From contig RQOL01000374.1 of the NCBI GenBank assembly GCA_013076295.1, forward strand, positions 4,082,743 through 4,146,742: a stretch of DNA of 64,000 bases, written 5' to 3'. The DNA is from Sanderia malayensis. Its lineage: Eukaryota > Cnidaria > Scyphozoa > Semaeostomeae > Pelagiidae. The notes below the pieces were generated by a model that saw only the letters and a list, made by a program, of their open reading frames with translations, was not told the DNA's origin and made no database searches. The position numbers and the translations under genes were made by a program. Shown here piece by piece: positions 33,664-42,701 of this stretch (its first letter is position 1; each line of letters opens with the position of its first letter).

Positions 33664-34095
33664 TCTGATTTTGTAAAAAAAAATGAAAAGGGAATTTCCT
33701 AAGTTCTGCAAATACAATCTACATAAAAACAACGTTAAATAAAGCTCTATTATACCTTTTGAAGCCCTGAACTCGCAGCGAACCTCTAACCACGTTTTTC
33801 TGCAGCCATTTTATTGATATGAAATCCTGATACTCCTACTGTTCTTGGGGGGGAGGGAGGGGACTAATTAGGGGGAGCTGCTATAAACATGGAAAATCAC
33901 GGTTTACTGCCAAATATTTCGGCACTGATTTTAAAAAAAAATTTCCTAAGCTCTGCAAATAAAACTTCCCGAAAACAACGTTAAATAAGCTCTTATATAC
34001 CTTTATTCAAGCCCATAACTCAAAGCGAATCTCCAACCACTTTTTTGGCAGCCATTATGGATTTACAAAATATGAAATCCAGCGAACGAAGATTT
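33595..34095. repeat. Diverged ~250-bp tandem duplication beside the left terminal repeat
   Basis: 33595-33842 and 33843-34095 align by eye: both hold 'ataaacatggaaaatcac', 'tttactgccaaatatt', 'aaaaacaacgttaaataa' or close variants, and 'gcagccat'. The first copy straddles the inner edge of the left terminal repeat. That shows the left repeat is native to the element's interior DNA. No coding sequence; it may hold the rep promoter. Confidence 0.8.
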
Positions 34096-34192
34096 ATATT
34101 CGTTTGAATAAGGATCTACGGTGAAAACATATTGAGACATTGGTGCAATTTTGCAATTTGCAAGAGCAGGGTGGTGGGTAAAAGATAGAGGA

Positions 34193-35632
34193 ATGGCTGA
34201 AAATAGTAATGAAGAAGATATTGTATGCACCCCTTGTGACCCAAGAGACAGTTGCAGAACATACCTGTTAACATATAGTCAGGCAAACTTAGAAAAAGTA
34301 CCCACAGCAGCAGCTTTTGCAGAATTGGTTTTACAGGCATACAGTGAGGGGAGCAGCTGCACTGCCGAAATTGTGCAATGGGCGGCTTGTCAAGAACCCC
34401 ATGCTGACGGAGGTAAACACTATCACTTTATAATGAAACTGTCTAAACCCAGAAAATGGAAGCCAATTTTTAATAACATAAAACGCACGTGGGGCATTAA
34501 CATTAATTTTTCTGCCACAAAAAAGGGATACTTATGTGGCTATCGTTATATCATCAAAGATAAGCCCTGTGATAACGTCGTCCATAGTACAGGGCATCCA
34601 GACCTTACACACTGTTATTCTCCAAATTCAAAAAAAGGTTTTGTCAGGTCCTCGCAGAACGCAAAGCGACGTCGTTTATCCAAACAACCACAACCTATAC
34701 CCTCAACGCCGCAATCCGTGGCAAGAGAAGATCTGCCAGAAACGACCCCCACTGTCCCAAGCGAGAAACGCAAGAGATCTCTAAGCAAACCGGATGTCGC
34801 CAAATTCATAGTTAAGAATAATCTCAAGACACAAGAAGAGTTGATGGCTGAGGCCAAAAGACGGGAAGTGGAAGGACTCCCGGACGTTTATAATTTTCTT
34901 GTGGGACAAAGTTCAAAATTATTGGACGATCTACTAACAATGACCTGGAAAGTCAACAACGCCCCAGCAGTAGCAGAGCGGAAAAAAATGTCGCGAATGG
35001 AGGTGGTGGAGAGCTTTTTGCACAAAGCATGTGTTGAAGGCTGCAATGAAACGTGGCTTGAGGCAGCTATTGAGGTTTTACACAACAACAACATTAACGT
35101 TTTCTCTTTTGCAGATGCTATGAGGAAATGTTTCATCGTAGGTCGTGCAAAGTATCATAATATCTTGCTTTATGGCCCGAGAAATTGTGGCAAATCCTTT
35201 CTGCTAAATCCTCTTGAGGACATGTTCCGGTATTTTCTAAACCCTACAGAAGGGAAATACTGTTGGGTAGGCCTGGACGAGTGTGAGATCGCTGTTCTAC
35301 AGGATTTGCGATGGACCCCAGAACTCATAAAATGGAGTGACTTTCTGATCCTCTTAGAAGGTCAAACAGTCCACCTTGCTCGACCCAAGAACGCTTTCTC
35401 CACCGACTTAGTTATTCCCAAAACCAACACGATTCCCTTTTTCGCTACAACCAAAGAGCCCTTAGTTCTCAAAGATTACCAAAACAAGGTCAAGGAAAAA
35501 GACACATTAATGATGGAATCGCGTTGGGGGGCAATAGAGTTTACCCATGAAATGACACAAAATCAAATTCGTCGAATCAAGGAGTGCCCTCATTGTTTCA
35601 GCATGTTAATTACGCATGGGATGGACGATTAG
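34193..35632 (+). CDS. CRESS-type replication initiator (HUH endonuclease + SF3 helicase)
   Basis: A 479-residue intronless protein; start at ATG 34193. The endonuclease domain shows motif I TYLLTYSQ (about residues 23-30), motif II with Glu-68 and HYH (76-78) as metal ligands, and motif III GYRYIIK with Tyr-119 and Lys-122 (YxxK), the expected nicking tyrosine. Basic, Pro/Ser-rich linkers (AKRRRL, SEKRKR) could serve as nuclear localisation signals. The SF3 helicase domain has Walker A GPRNCGKS (328-335) and Walker B with Asp-362/Glu-363 (WVGLDE). The motif C region IPFFATT is followed by Lys, not the usual Asn. It is longer than most CRESS virus Reps (about 300-350 residues) owing to the linker. 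No capsid gene is present. The gene is unbroken, and an iteron origin lies directly downstream. Confidence 0.9.
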   Translation: MAENSNEEDIVCTPCDPRDSCRTYLLTYSQANLEKVPTAAAFAELVLQAYSEGSSCTAEIVQWAACQEPHADGGKHYHFIMKLSKPRKWKPIFNNIKRTWGININFSATKKGYLCGYRYIIKDKPCDNVVHSTGHPDLTHCYSPNSKKGFVRSSQNAKRRRLSKQPQPIPSTPQSVAREDLPETTPTVPSEKRKRSLSKPDVAKFIVKNNLKTQEELMAEAKRREVEGLPDVYNFLVGQSSKLLDDLLTMTWKVNNAPAVAERKKMSRMEVVESFLHKACVEGCNETWLEAAIEVLHNNNINVFSFADAMRKCFIVGRAKYHNILLYGPRNCGKSFLLNPLEDMFRYFLNPTEGKYCWVGLDECEIAVLQDLRWTPELIKWSDFLILLEGQTVHLARPKNAFSTDLVIPKTNTIPFFATTKEPLVLKDYQNKVKEKDTLMMESRWGAIEFTHEMTQNQIRRIKECPHCFSMLITHGMDD

Positions 35633-35699
35633 TATTTCAAACTTTCATATTTCACTCTTTGCGTTTTTATGTTCCTATATAATTGTTGTTGTTGTGTTT

Positions 35700-35945
35700 T
35701 TAGAAGTGCCTCACCAATGGGTCACCAATGCGTCACCAGCTGAGTTATGAATTTTCTGACCAAAGATGAGTGCGTCACCATGCGTCACCAACTTTTTTTA
35801 AAAAAGTAATATTATAAATAATACTTTTAAAGAAAAAGTTGGTGACGCATGGTGACGCATGGTGACGCATGGTGACGCATGGAAATATAACCAAAAAACA
35901 TGTTCCTAATTTGGTGACGCAGTGGTGACGCATTGGTGACGCTTG
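35700..35945. promoter_or_regulatory. Candidate rolling-circle origin: stem-loop plus iterons
   Basis: A perfect 27-bp inverted repeat (35771-35797 with 35833-35859) encloses a 35-nt AT-rich loop. The loop's minus strand contains TAATATTAC (complement of 35806-35814), the geminivirus-type nonanucleotide nicked by Rep between T7 and A8. An inner 7-bp stem (aaaagta/tactttt) sits within the loop. GGTGACGC iterons occur seven times directly (35841-35880 in four tandem 10-bp copies, then 35913, 35924 and 35935). They occur three times inverted (35730, 35772, 35782), with two degenerate inverted copies at 35708 and 35719. The site lies between the convergent rep and transposase genes. Nicking is inferred, not shown. 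Confidence 0.82.
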
Positions 35946-36022
35946 CCTACATGTGTTATACTCAATCATTTAAACAATTAAAAAGTATATTGTGTTCCAA
36001 GGCTATATTTACAAAATGTTTT

Positions 36023-37117
36023 TTAATATTTTGTTCGAAGGCCTTTCTGTTGGATTACCATTCTCAATCTTTTGGGGATAGAGTTGATCAAATTATTTAT
36101 AGTCTCCACAGGGAAATCTGTAATCGTTTTGTCCACCCTCGAAATAAACTCATTATAACTTTCCTTTGTAATGTTTTGATCCTTTGCGTCATCGCGAAGC
36201 TTTTTCCGGATGAGGTGAAACAAATTTTCGATAACATTCAAGTCGGGCGAACGAACGGGAATTTTTACCAGACGGTAATTCTTGCTCTCCCAAGTCTTTC
36301 GGCACAACGCAGCGTTTTGCTTCGGGCAACCATCCATCAAAAACGTACAATTATTTTCCCTGGCTCCGCACTTGTCAAATGCTTTAGGAAATTCCTCCCT
36401 TATTAACTTAGAAAAGTTCTTACCGGTAACGGTCCACTCATGATGGTGACACATAACGACGCCTTTATTGTGGGAGATGGCTACAAAAAACTTGGCCACT
36501 TTTCCACCGCTGCCTTCCTTTCATCCTTTTGTTGTGACTTTAAGTCCTTCATCATGTCGACGCCAAGTCATAGAAGAGACAGCTCTGGCTTCCCCAGCTG
36601 GGTTTGATTTATGCGCAAAGCCGACACCATCCAAATAAAACGCGACATCATCTTGCCAATAGGTGAGGGGCTTGCCAATATTCTCTTTTGCCCAGGTAAC
36701 TCTCAGCTTTTTGTCGTTGGCACTGAGGAGGCCTTTCTTTCGGGACTGTAAATAACGATAGTTGTTTCGTCGAAGGCAGTGACAAACATCCCTGGTGTTT
36801 ATTCCATACAATGCTAAGTTGCTTTCCTCCAATATGTGTCCTGCTGTGAATGCTGCCCCTTGTTCCCTGAGTTTCATAAAGGTGCGTAAAATTGTTCGTT
36901 CCATCCTTGTGTCCAATTTCTTAGGCCTCCCTGGGTTTGCATGGCGGCCATCAATTGAAGATGTTGGTTGGTCCAGCGGCTTCTTTGTGTGACGGTATAT
37001 TTTCCTCGCTGGGATGTGCTTTCCAAAACGTTTGACGAGTTCGTAGCAGCTCACTCCCTGTTCCTGGTGTAGAAGAGCAAGTTTTATCGACTGGTGGGGT
37101 GATATTTTCTGATACAT
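36023..37117 (-). pseudogene. Tc1-type DD34E transposase with a single in-frame TGA
   Basis: 364 codons from ATG 37117 to the stop at 36023, interrupted only by TGA at codon 199 (36521-36523). The paired helix-turn-helix N-terminus has the interdomain motif NPGRPKK (61-67, the GRPR-like AT-hook). The catalytic residues are D163 (FYLDGVGF), D262 (TFLMDGCPKQN) and E297 (PDLNVIENLF), with 34 residues between the second Asp and the Glu, i.e. DD34E of the Tc1 family. The enzyme would cut at the element ends and insert at TA, matching the TA flanks. The TGA could be a CGA-to-TGA (CpG decay) change or be suppressed. The gene faces rep across the origin. Apart from the stop it looks recently functional. 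Confidence 0.85.
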
Positions 37118-37727
37118 GGCTCATTTACCATGGGTATTAATTCTCTAAGATTTTGAACTAAGAAAAGAAATGAGAATAATAAAAATAAGATACCAAGTGT
37201 TTATATTGGTTTGTTTATTGTAAAGGAATTTGTGTATTGTAGCTGTTGTCATGGCAAACATTTGCAATTATAAGAAATTTGTGTTGTAAAATGAAGTCTA
37301 AAACAAATAACTATTGTTAACAGTCATACTCAACACATATGATTAACTCCTCTCATAAATCAACATTTTTAACTCATCTGGTAGCCATGGCAACATCAAA
37401 ACAAAGCTCAGTCCCACCCCTTTTTTGTTTACAGTGATGTTAAACATTTTCCCCAGTCACAATCGCAAATAAATAACTTTTTGTCAAACCACATGGTAAA
37501 ATTCAACAAAATTATAGGCCCTAAACTAAATCATGATAATGCCTGCCGGGCGTGTGAGACAAAAGACCAAGATAAGTGCTAACCCCCCAAGAACAATTTA
37601 CCCAAGTCATATATTTACCACAAGGAATCCCTATACATGCTTAAAATAGCAATCATACATAAAAAACAAGCATGAAAAACAATAAGAAAAAGATTCAGTA
37701 AATATTCTAAGTCTTAAAAAATAGAGA
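37118..37727. other. Non-coding segment between transposase and right terminal repeat
   Basis: AT-rich and without open frames of note. It presumably contains the transposase promoter and 5' leader. It is unrelated to the left-side tandem duplication, so the two flanks of the coding block differ. Confidence 0.5.
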
Positions 37728-37931
37728 CAATCAGTGCAATAATATATTGGCAGTGTGGGCAAAAAAAGTCCTTAATATCAGAATTTTGTCTAATTTTAAC
37801 ACCCCTCCCCCCAAATTTCAATGTTGCAGGGTCCCAGAGCCACGTACCCAACCATTGAAGCTTGGGGGAGGGGGAAGTGCTTATAAACATGGAAAATCAC
37901 TGTTTACTGCCAAATATTTTGACACTGATTG
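37728..37931. repeat. 204-bp terminal direct repeat, right
   Basis: Same orientation as the left copy, one mismatch. The outer edge CACTGATTG is followed by TA and then the gypsy pol frame. The inner edge is preceded by AGAGA, not TA. Confidence 0.95.
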
Positions 37932-37933
37932 TA

Positions 37934-39059
37934 GTATAGATTTACATAGCATTAAAGCCACTATAGGACAGCAGAAAGTACCTATTAGTGTAGTTAAGAA
38001 GCCCAGCCGAGCTCCAGTCTGTGTTTTAGAATTGCTAGAGATACCTGCCAGAAGTGAAGGCGTACTTAAGAGTGGTGTATCTGGGATGCATGGGAAAGTA
38101 CTAATCGAGCCAAAATACGAAATATCTTTCAACGATTTGTTACTTTATCGTGATAGAAGTGTTGCTAATGTTAAGAACTGGGAAATCCCTGTAAAAGTAG
38201 TTAATGCTAACAGTTTCCCAGTTAAGATCTTTTTAAGAACTTGCATAGGAATGGCGGAAACCTTGGATAAGAAAAACATTGCATCGAACAAAGGTGAGTC
38301 AAACTTTGATTCTTTGAACTCTCATTCATGGAGTGATGATATCGATTTAACCTCATGCTCTATGTCTGCATGGAAGACGACTGATTTGGTTAATCCATTA
38401 ACTGATTATCATAATGTTTTCGCGACTTCTGATAGTGATTTTGGGCATGCTAATTGTTTTTCTCATATTGATACTGGTAATTGTGCACCTTTTCGTCAAA
38501 GACCCTATAGGATATCCGAAAGTCAACTAGAAATGGTCGACAAACACATCAAAGGAATGCTAAATAAGGGCATAATACAAGAATCTTATAGCCCCTGGTC
38601 TCAACCTTTAGTTACCGTAGATTCTTTAGATTCTTTGTAGATTTCAGAAAGCTTAATAACATCACCAAAAAGCAAATTTTTCCCATGCCTAGAATAGATG
38701 AAGTACTTGACTCCTTAGGAGATGGTTGCTATTTCACATCACTCGATCTTGCTTCTGGGTATTGGGAAATCCCCATGGACCCCCAGGACATGGAGAAAAC
38801 TGCTTTCTGTACCAGACAAGGTAATTTTGAATTTCGCATTATGCCCATGGGACTAGTCAATGCCAGCTATACCTTTCAGAAAATGAGCCAACTTGTTCTG
38901 AGTGGTCTACAATGGCAAATATGCATGGTCTATCTTGATAACGTCATTGTATATTCAAAGTCATTAGAGAAACATCTAGAAAACCTGCGCTCAGTATTTG
39001 CAGGTATAAAAGGTTCCAAGAGAAAGACCTTTACCAACCAACTTTTCTTCTACGTGTAG
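37934..39059 (+). pseudogene. Ty3/gypsy relic 2: Pol continued (linker and reverse transcriptase)
   Basis: Continues the protease frame after the insertion (SIDLHSIKATIGQQKVPISV...). It then runs through the pre-RT linker to the RT start (CAPFRQRPYRISESQ, NKGIIQESYSPWSQPLVTV). After a frameshift near 38635 come MPRIDEVLDSLGDGCYFTSL, DLASGYWEIPMDPQD, IMPMGLVNASYTFQ and CMVYLDNVIVYSKSLEKHLE. The active site reads YLDN, so the second catalytic Asp is lost. The frame ends near 39056 and no RNase H or integrase follows. It is a truncated, inactive Ty3/gypsy element. Confidence 0.88.
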
Positions 39060-39560
39060 CAATACATGACAACAAGGCTAATGGGCAAAAAGTATTAATG
39101 ACCTAATTTGTTGCCAACATTTGTTATGTTTTTATTAGTTATTGTTACCATTCTTTATGTTTGTTATTTGTTAAATTTGTATTTATTTTGATTATTGGGA
39201 ATGTTTTATTAAATGGCCGAAAATCGGAAAACAGAATTGACAAAAGTGAGTCTGCTGGGCACTGATGACCAAAATATTTTGGGTTGTTCCAAAATATACT
39301 TTTGCAGCTTTCAGAACTTCAGCGTCATATTCCAGGAAGAAAAAACGCCCAAGAAGGTACGGAAAAAGGCAAAGTGAGCCCACTGTAACCAACAAGTTGA
39401 ATGTCCAAGGTGGAACTGCTTCATTTAAAGTACCCTCATCAATACAAGCTTGACCTATATAATGATGGATTGTGTGATATAATTTATATATTTGTTTTTG
39501 TGTTTTCATAGCTTTTCATCACAAACCAAATTTTCAACATTATCTGTCGTCATCTCAGCT
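39060..39560. other. Boundary region; no gene firmly supported
   Basis: This lies between the gypsy relic and a decayed multi-exon gene. A basic open piece at about 39265-39453 (SASYSRKKKRPRRYGKRQSE) could be a further 5' exon of that gene. Confidence 0.35.
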
Positions 39561-41960
39561 ATAGATAGTGACTCAGAGATAGAATTGGAAAATTTGGAAA
39601 GAAATTTTGCAGAACATCCTGCTGAACAAGAAAAGATTGTAAGACCTAAATTTTTTTTGTGAATGATGCCCAGAGCCTTATTAAATGATTATTTTTATAC
39701 CCAGGTTACCAAGGACATGAGAGATATCTATCTATTTCAAACGATGCAGGCAAAGGTTTTTTCACTGTAAATAATAGATTCACTACATTTTTAATTCAAG
39801 ACTTCAATTTGGAACAGAGAGAGCTGAAGGTAAACGTATATCATTTCATTGTTAATATTTTTACATTTCATCTGATTCGAAATTCATATGAAACCACTTC
39901 TGAGCTATTTCTTTATTAATTGTGCTCTTTTCTAGCTACACAGCTACTGTTTTGTAAATAGACATTTAGTGACATTACCGGATTCAATTGTCATAGTGTT
40001 CACATGTTCATGTAATGAGAGCCGAAAAGACTTCTTGTAAAGCATATCTTTTCACTTTGTTGGTGAATCAGATGGTAAATTTTCCTTGTTTTAAAAGTGT
40101 TTTTATATACTGCATCATTATTATAACATGTCTTCTGAAATTGCTTTACATTTTACAGAGTTGACACAGTTGATTAAAAATCAGTTTCCTGACTGCCTAC
40201 ACCCGAATGTTGCAGCAGAACTCGCTTCAAATATTGACAAAATCAACAACGTTGACCCTTTGAGATAAATTCATGTAAGTGGTTCACTTATGGAATTTAG
40301 ATATTTCTAATCAGCATTACATCATGACAACACATAACAGTTTATTTTTTATTTAGATGCTGCAGATGATCGCGATTATGCCAAGGTAATCCATTTAGAG
40401 TACTTATAGAACTGAATTACTCATAGTAATAACTACACTAGATATATTGCTTCCTCGAAATGAAATAACTGTGATTTTGCTGGTTTGTACAGAATTTAAA
40501 GAGATTCGATTTTCATCAGAGAATCTGATCTTGGTGAAACCAGTTAATGGGACCTTTGCAGTAATTGGCATAGACCGAAGAGGCTTTATTTGTCATACGT
40601 GTATATATGGTTGTCATTCATGCAACCATATTCTGTCTTTCAAAGAGGCAATAGATAGCAATAGCGATAGTCTGCGAGATTTTGTCCTTGACATGGTTGC
40701 TACACATGATGCTTGGAAAGGGTCAAGCATAAGGAGTGTATTTATAAAGCCTCAATCATATGAGTATTTTACATGGTATACCGGTTGCACAAAGATCTTA
40801 GGCCTAGTTTTTTACCTGATGGAACACTGGCACTTGTACCTCCAGGTGACCAATGTAATGTTTGTGGAGGTGCCATATCAAGTTTAGTTGCTGAGGATGG
40901 TTTGAAGCCTCTTTTTTACTGGCAGATTCAGTTGATGTAACAGGTACAGTGATATGCCAATAATTGAACAACGTTGCAAAGCTTACTGGTATTTTTGTTG
41001 CACTGATTTGGATATAGTTTATATATGAATAGATTACTAATTTTGAAAGCTTCCATTCCAGTTTTTGTATGTTCTTGTGAAGAGTGCAGATTTATAAGAT
41101 CTTACTGTGGCTCAGCAGATGAAATGCTCCATATGAAAGGGATTTTAGTTGGGCGTGATGTTCTTCGTGATTATCTTCATCTTTTCTTGACTTGGCAATA
41201 GGTATGAATTTAATAAATTTTCTTCAAAATAATCAACTCTTCAATAAAAATTACTAATTGTGTTGTGCTTTAATTGTAGTTTGGTGGGTTATTACGAGAA
41301 GTGGAAGTTTAATCTCCATGCTGCAGGGATTAATTCAAGTAAATTCCTGAATTACCAGCAATGGAGATTTTCTTTGTATGCGTTTTTAAATCTTCTGGAC
41401 ATTGATTACAAGCGTGGATTTACATGTGATGTTTATGGCCAATATCCCAGTATTTTGTCGTGCGATGCAACTTCACTTTGTTTTAAAAGAATTTTTCATC
41501 AGAGAACAAACATAAATGGATAAGCACAGACGTTACTGAAAGGAAGATAAGTATTTCTAAATTTCTAAATGATTTCCATGTTGTTCTATTGTTTTCCATG
41601 TACTCTTACTGGCGGGAGCATAACCTTATATTTACGGCTATAAGTAATTATTGCATTTAATATTTACTAGTTTTAGGTCTAGAGTTATGATGCGAAGTCA
41701 GGAGCTTAGATCACTTGTTGCCAAAGTCTCTGCAAGGGCAGTACTAGACAATGCTGCCAGGCAGAAGTTGATACAGCTATTGCAAGCAGAATTGTTGCCT
41801 CTTTATAATTTTTTGTGTGATGTGAGCGTGTTTTTAAAGCTGTAGAGGACACAAGTCTTTCACAATGTTGCCCAGAAAAACTGTCCCTGGTACGAAAAAA
41901 GGCTCCTATTATCCACAATTTTTTAGTATCACTACCAAAGGACTCTGTAGCGGATGAAGT
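39560..41960 (+). pseudogene. Decayed multi-exon gene resembling HMGXB3-like/KDZ-type repeat proteins
   Basis: Exon-like blocks with plausible splice sites occur in order. They are an acidic block at 39560-39645; LHSYCFVNRHLVTLPDSIVI with CSCNES (about 39935-40035); LTQLIKNQFPDCLHPNVAAE (about 40160); and ENLILVKPVNGTFAVIGIDR followed by the Cys/His cluster FICHTCIYGCHSCNHI (about 40510-40640). They continue with PPGDQCNVCGG (about 40840); VCSCEECRFIRSYCGSADEM (about 41060-41200); WRFSLYAFLNLLDIDYKRGF with the SCDATSL box (about 41360-41490); and a C-terminal block (41660-41950). This order resembles proteins labelled 'HMG domain-containing protein 3-like' that are multicopy in aquatic animals, possibly transposase-derived. 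Stops and frameshifts occur in most blocks. The family assignment is tentative. Confidence 0.5.
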
Positions 41961-42701
41961 GAATTATTTCTTATTGGAATAAACCAGGCGGAGAATAGGG
42001 GAATGGTCACTCGAGGGCAAAATTTATGAGACCAAATGCATTTGGTCAATTCGAGGGTGCTGATTTTGAAAATCGATGTTATACAGGGATTTTGGGGGGC
42101 CATCAGCCTCATTTTCGTGTTTAAAGTCTCGTTTTCATGTACATGAACCAAACCAACGAAATTTATGAGATCAAATGCAACAGGGATTCATTGTCAAACG
42201 CAACAGGGATTCATTGTCTTGAAAACGGTAAACAACGCACAATCGATGTTTCCAGAATTATGACGTCATTTCAAATGCCTTTAGCCAGGGGGTCGCTGAG
42301 CACATGTTTTGTTCCACTCAATGCTTTAGTACGCATAGAAGCTCGGGACATCTCCCCCTCGCACACAAAACAGAAGCCTCGGCACGGCAGCATCTGACAG
42401 AGTACACAAAGCAGACATCAGAGCAAAACAAAGGGCGGAAGAATTTTCGAAGTAGAAAAGTGGAAATATCTCGAAAAATACAGGGAGTTTCTTGCCAAAA
42501 AGAGCCACTGCACCGAAGGAGGAGAAGTGGAGTAAATCGAAGTGTTTTCGAAAAGGAAGAGGCAAAAAACGAAAAGGCCAGGTCGGTTACAACACCCGGA
42601 CCAGGTGGTCTTTGACCGCACGTTTCCGTACCGCTCACATATTATATATGGAGGGATTCTGGATAGTACAAGTGTATAGCGATTTATCATAGTAACAGAA
42701 A
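41961..42701. other. No gene firmly supported
   Basis: It contains a short tandem duplication (caacagggattcattgtc twice at about 42179-42221) and open but unrecognisable basic frames at 42300-42640. Confidence 0.35.

Larger units (their letters stand above)
33460..37931. mobile_element. Hybrid Rep + Tc1-transposase element, 4,472 bp
   Basis: Bounded by TA on both sides (33458-33459 and 37932-37933). The outermost ends are inverted (CAATCAGTG...; about 23 bp imperfect, both reaching TTGGC). The terminal 204 bp are, however, present as direct repeats. The internal 4,064 bp carry a CRESS-type rep gene (+), an iteron/stem-loop origin, and a Tc1-type transposase gene (-) facing rep. The TA target and DD34E transposase agree with IS630-Tc1-mariner chemistry, while Rep and the origin agree with rolling-circle replication of a circular form. 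The insertion is in frame with gypsy pol on either side. Whether Rep acts on this origin is inference. Confidence 0.85.

Noticed and set aside
33479..33676. Short frame duplicated at 37747, starting MAVWAKKVLNIRIL, as a conserved gene
   Set aside because: It is the translation of the 204-bp terminal repeat. At the right end it only appears fused to gypsy pol because the inserted repeat happens to read open.
34151..34192. Rep start at 34151
   Set aside because: That codon is TTG. The first in-frame ATG at 34193 gives a protein that still includes all motifs, so it is preferred.
34193..37117. A complete integrated CRESS virus genome
   Set aside because: There is no capsid-like frame. The second gene is a DD34E transposase and the borders are TA-flanked transposon ends, so an element is a better description than an endogenised virus.
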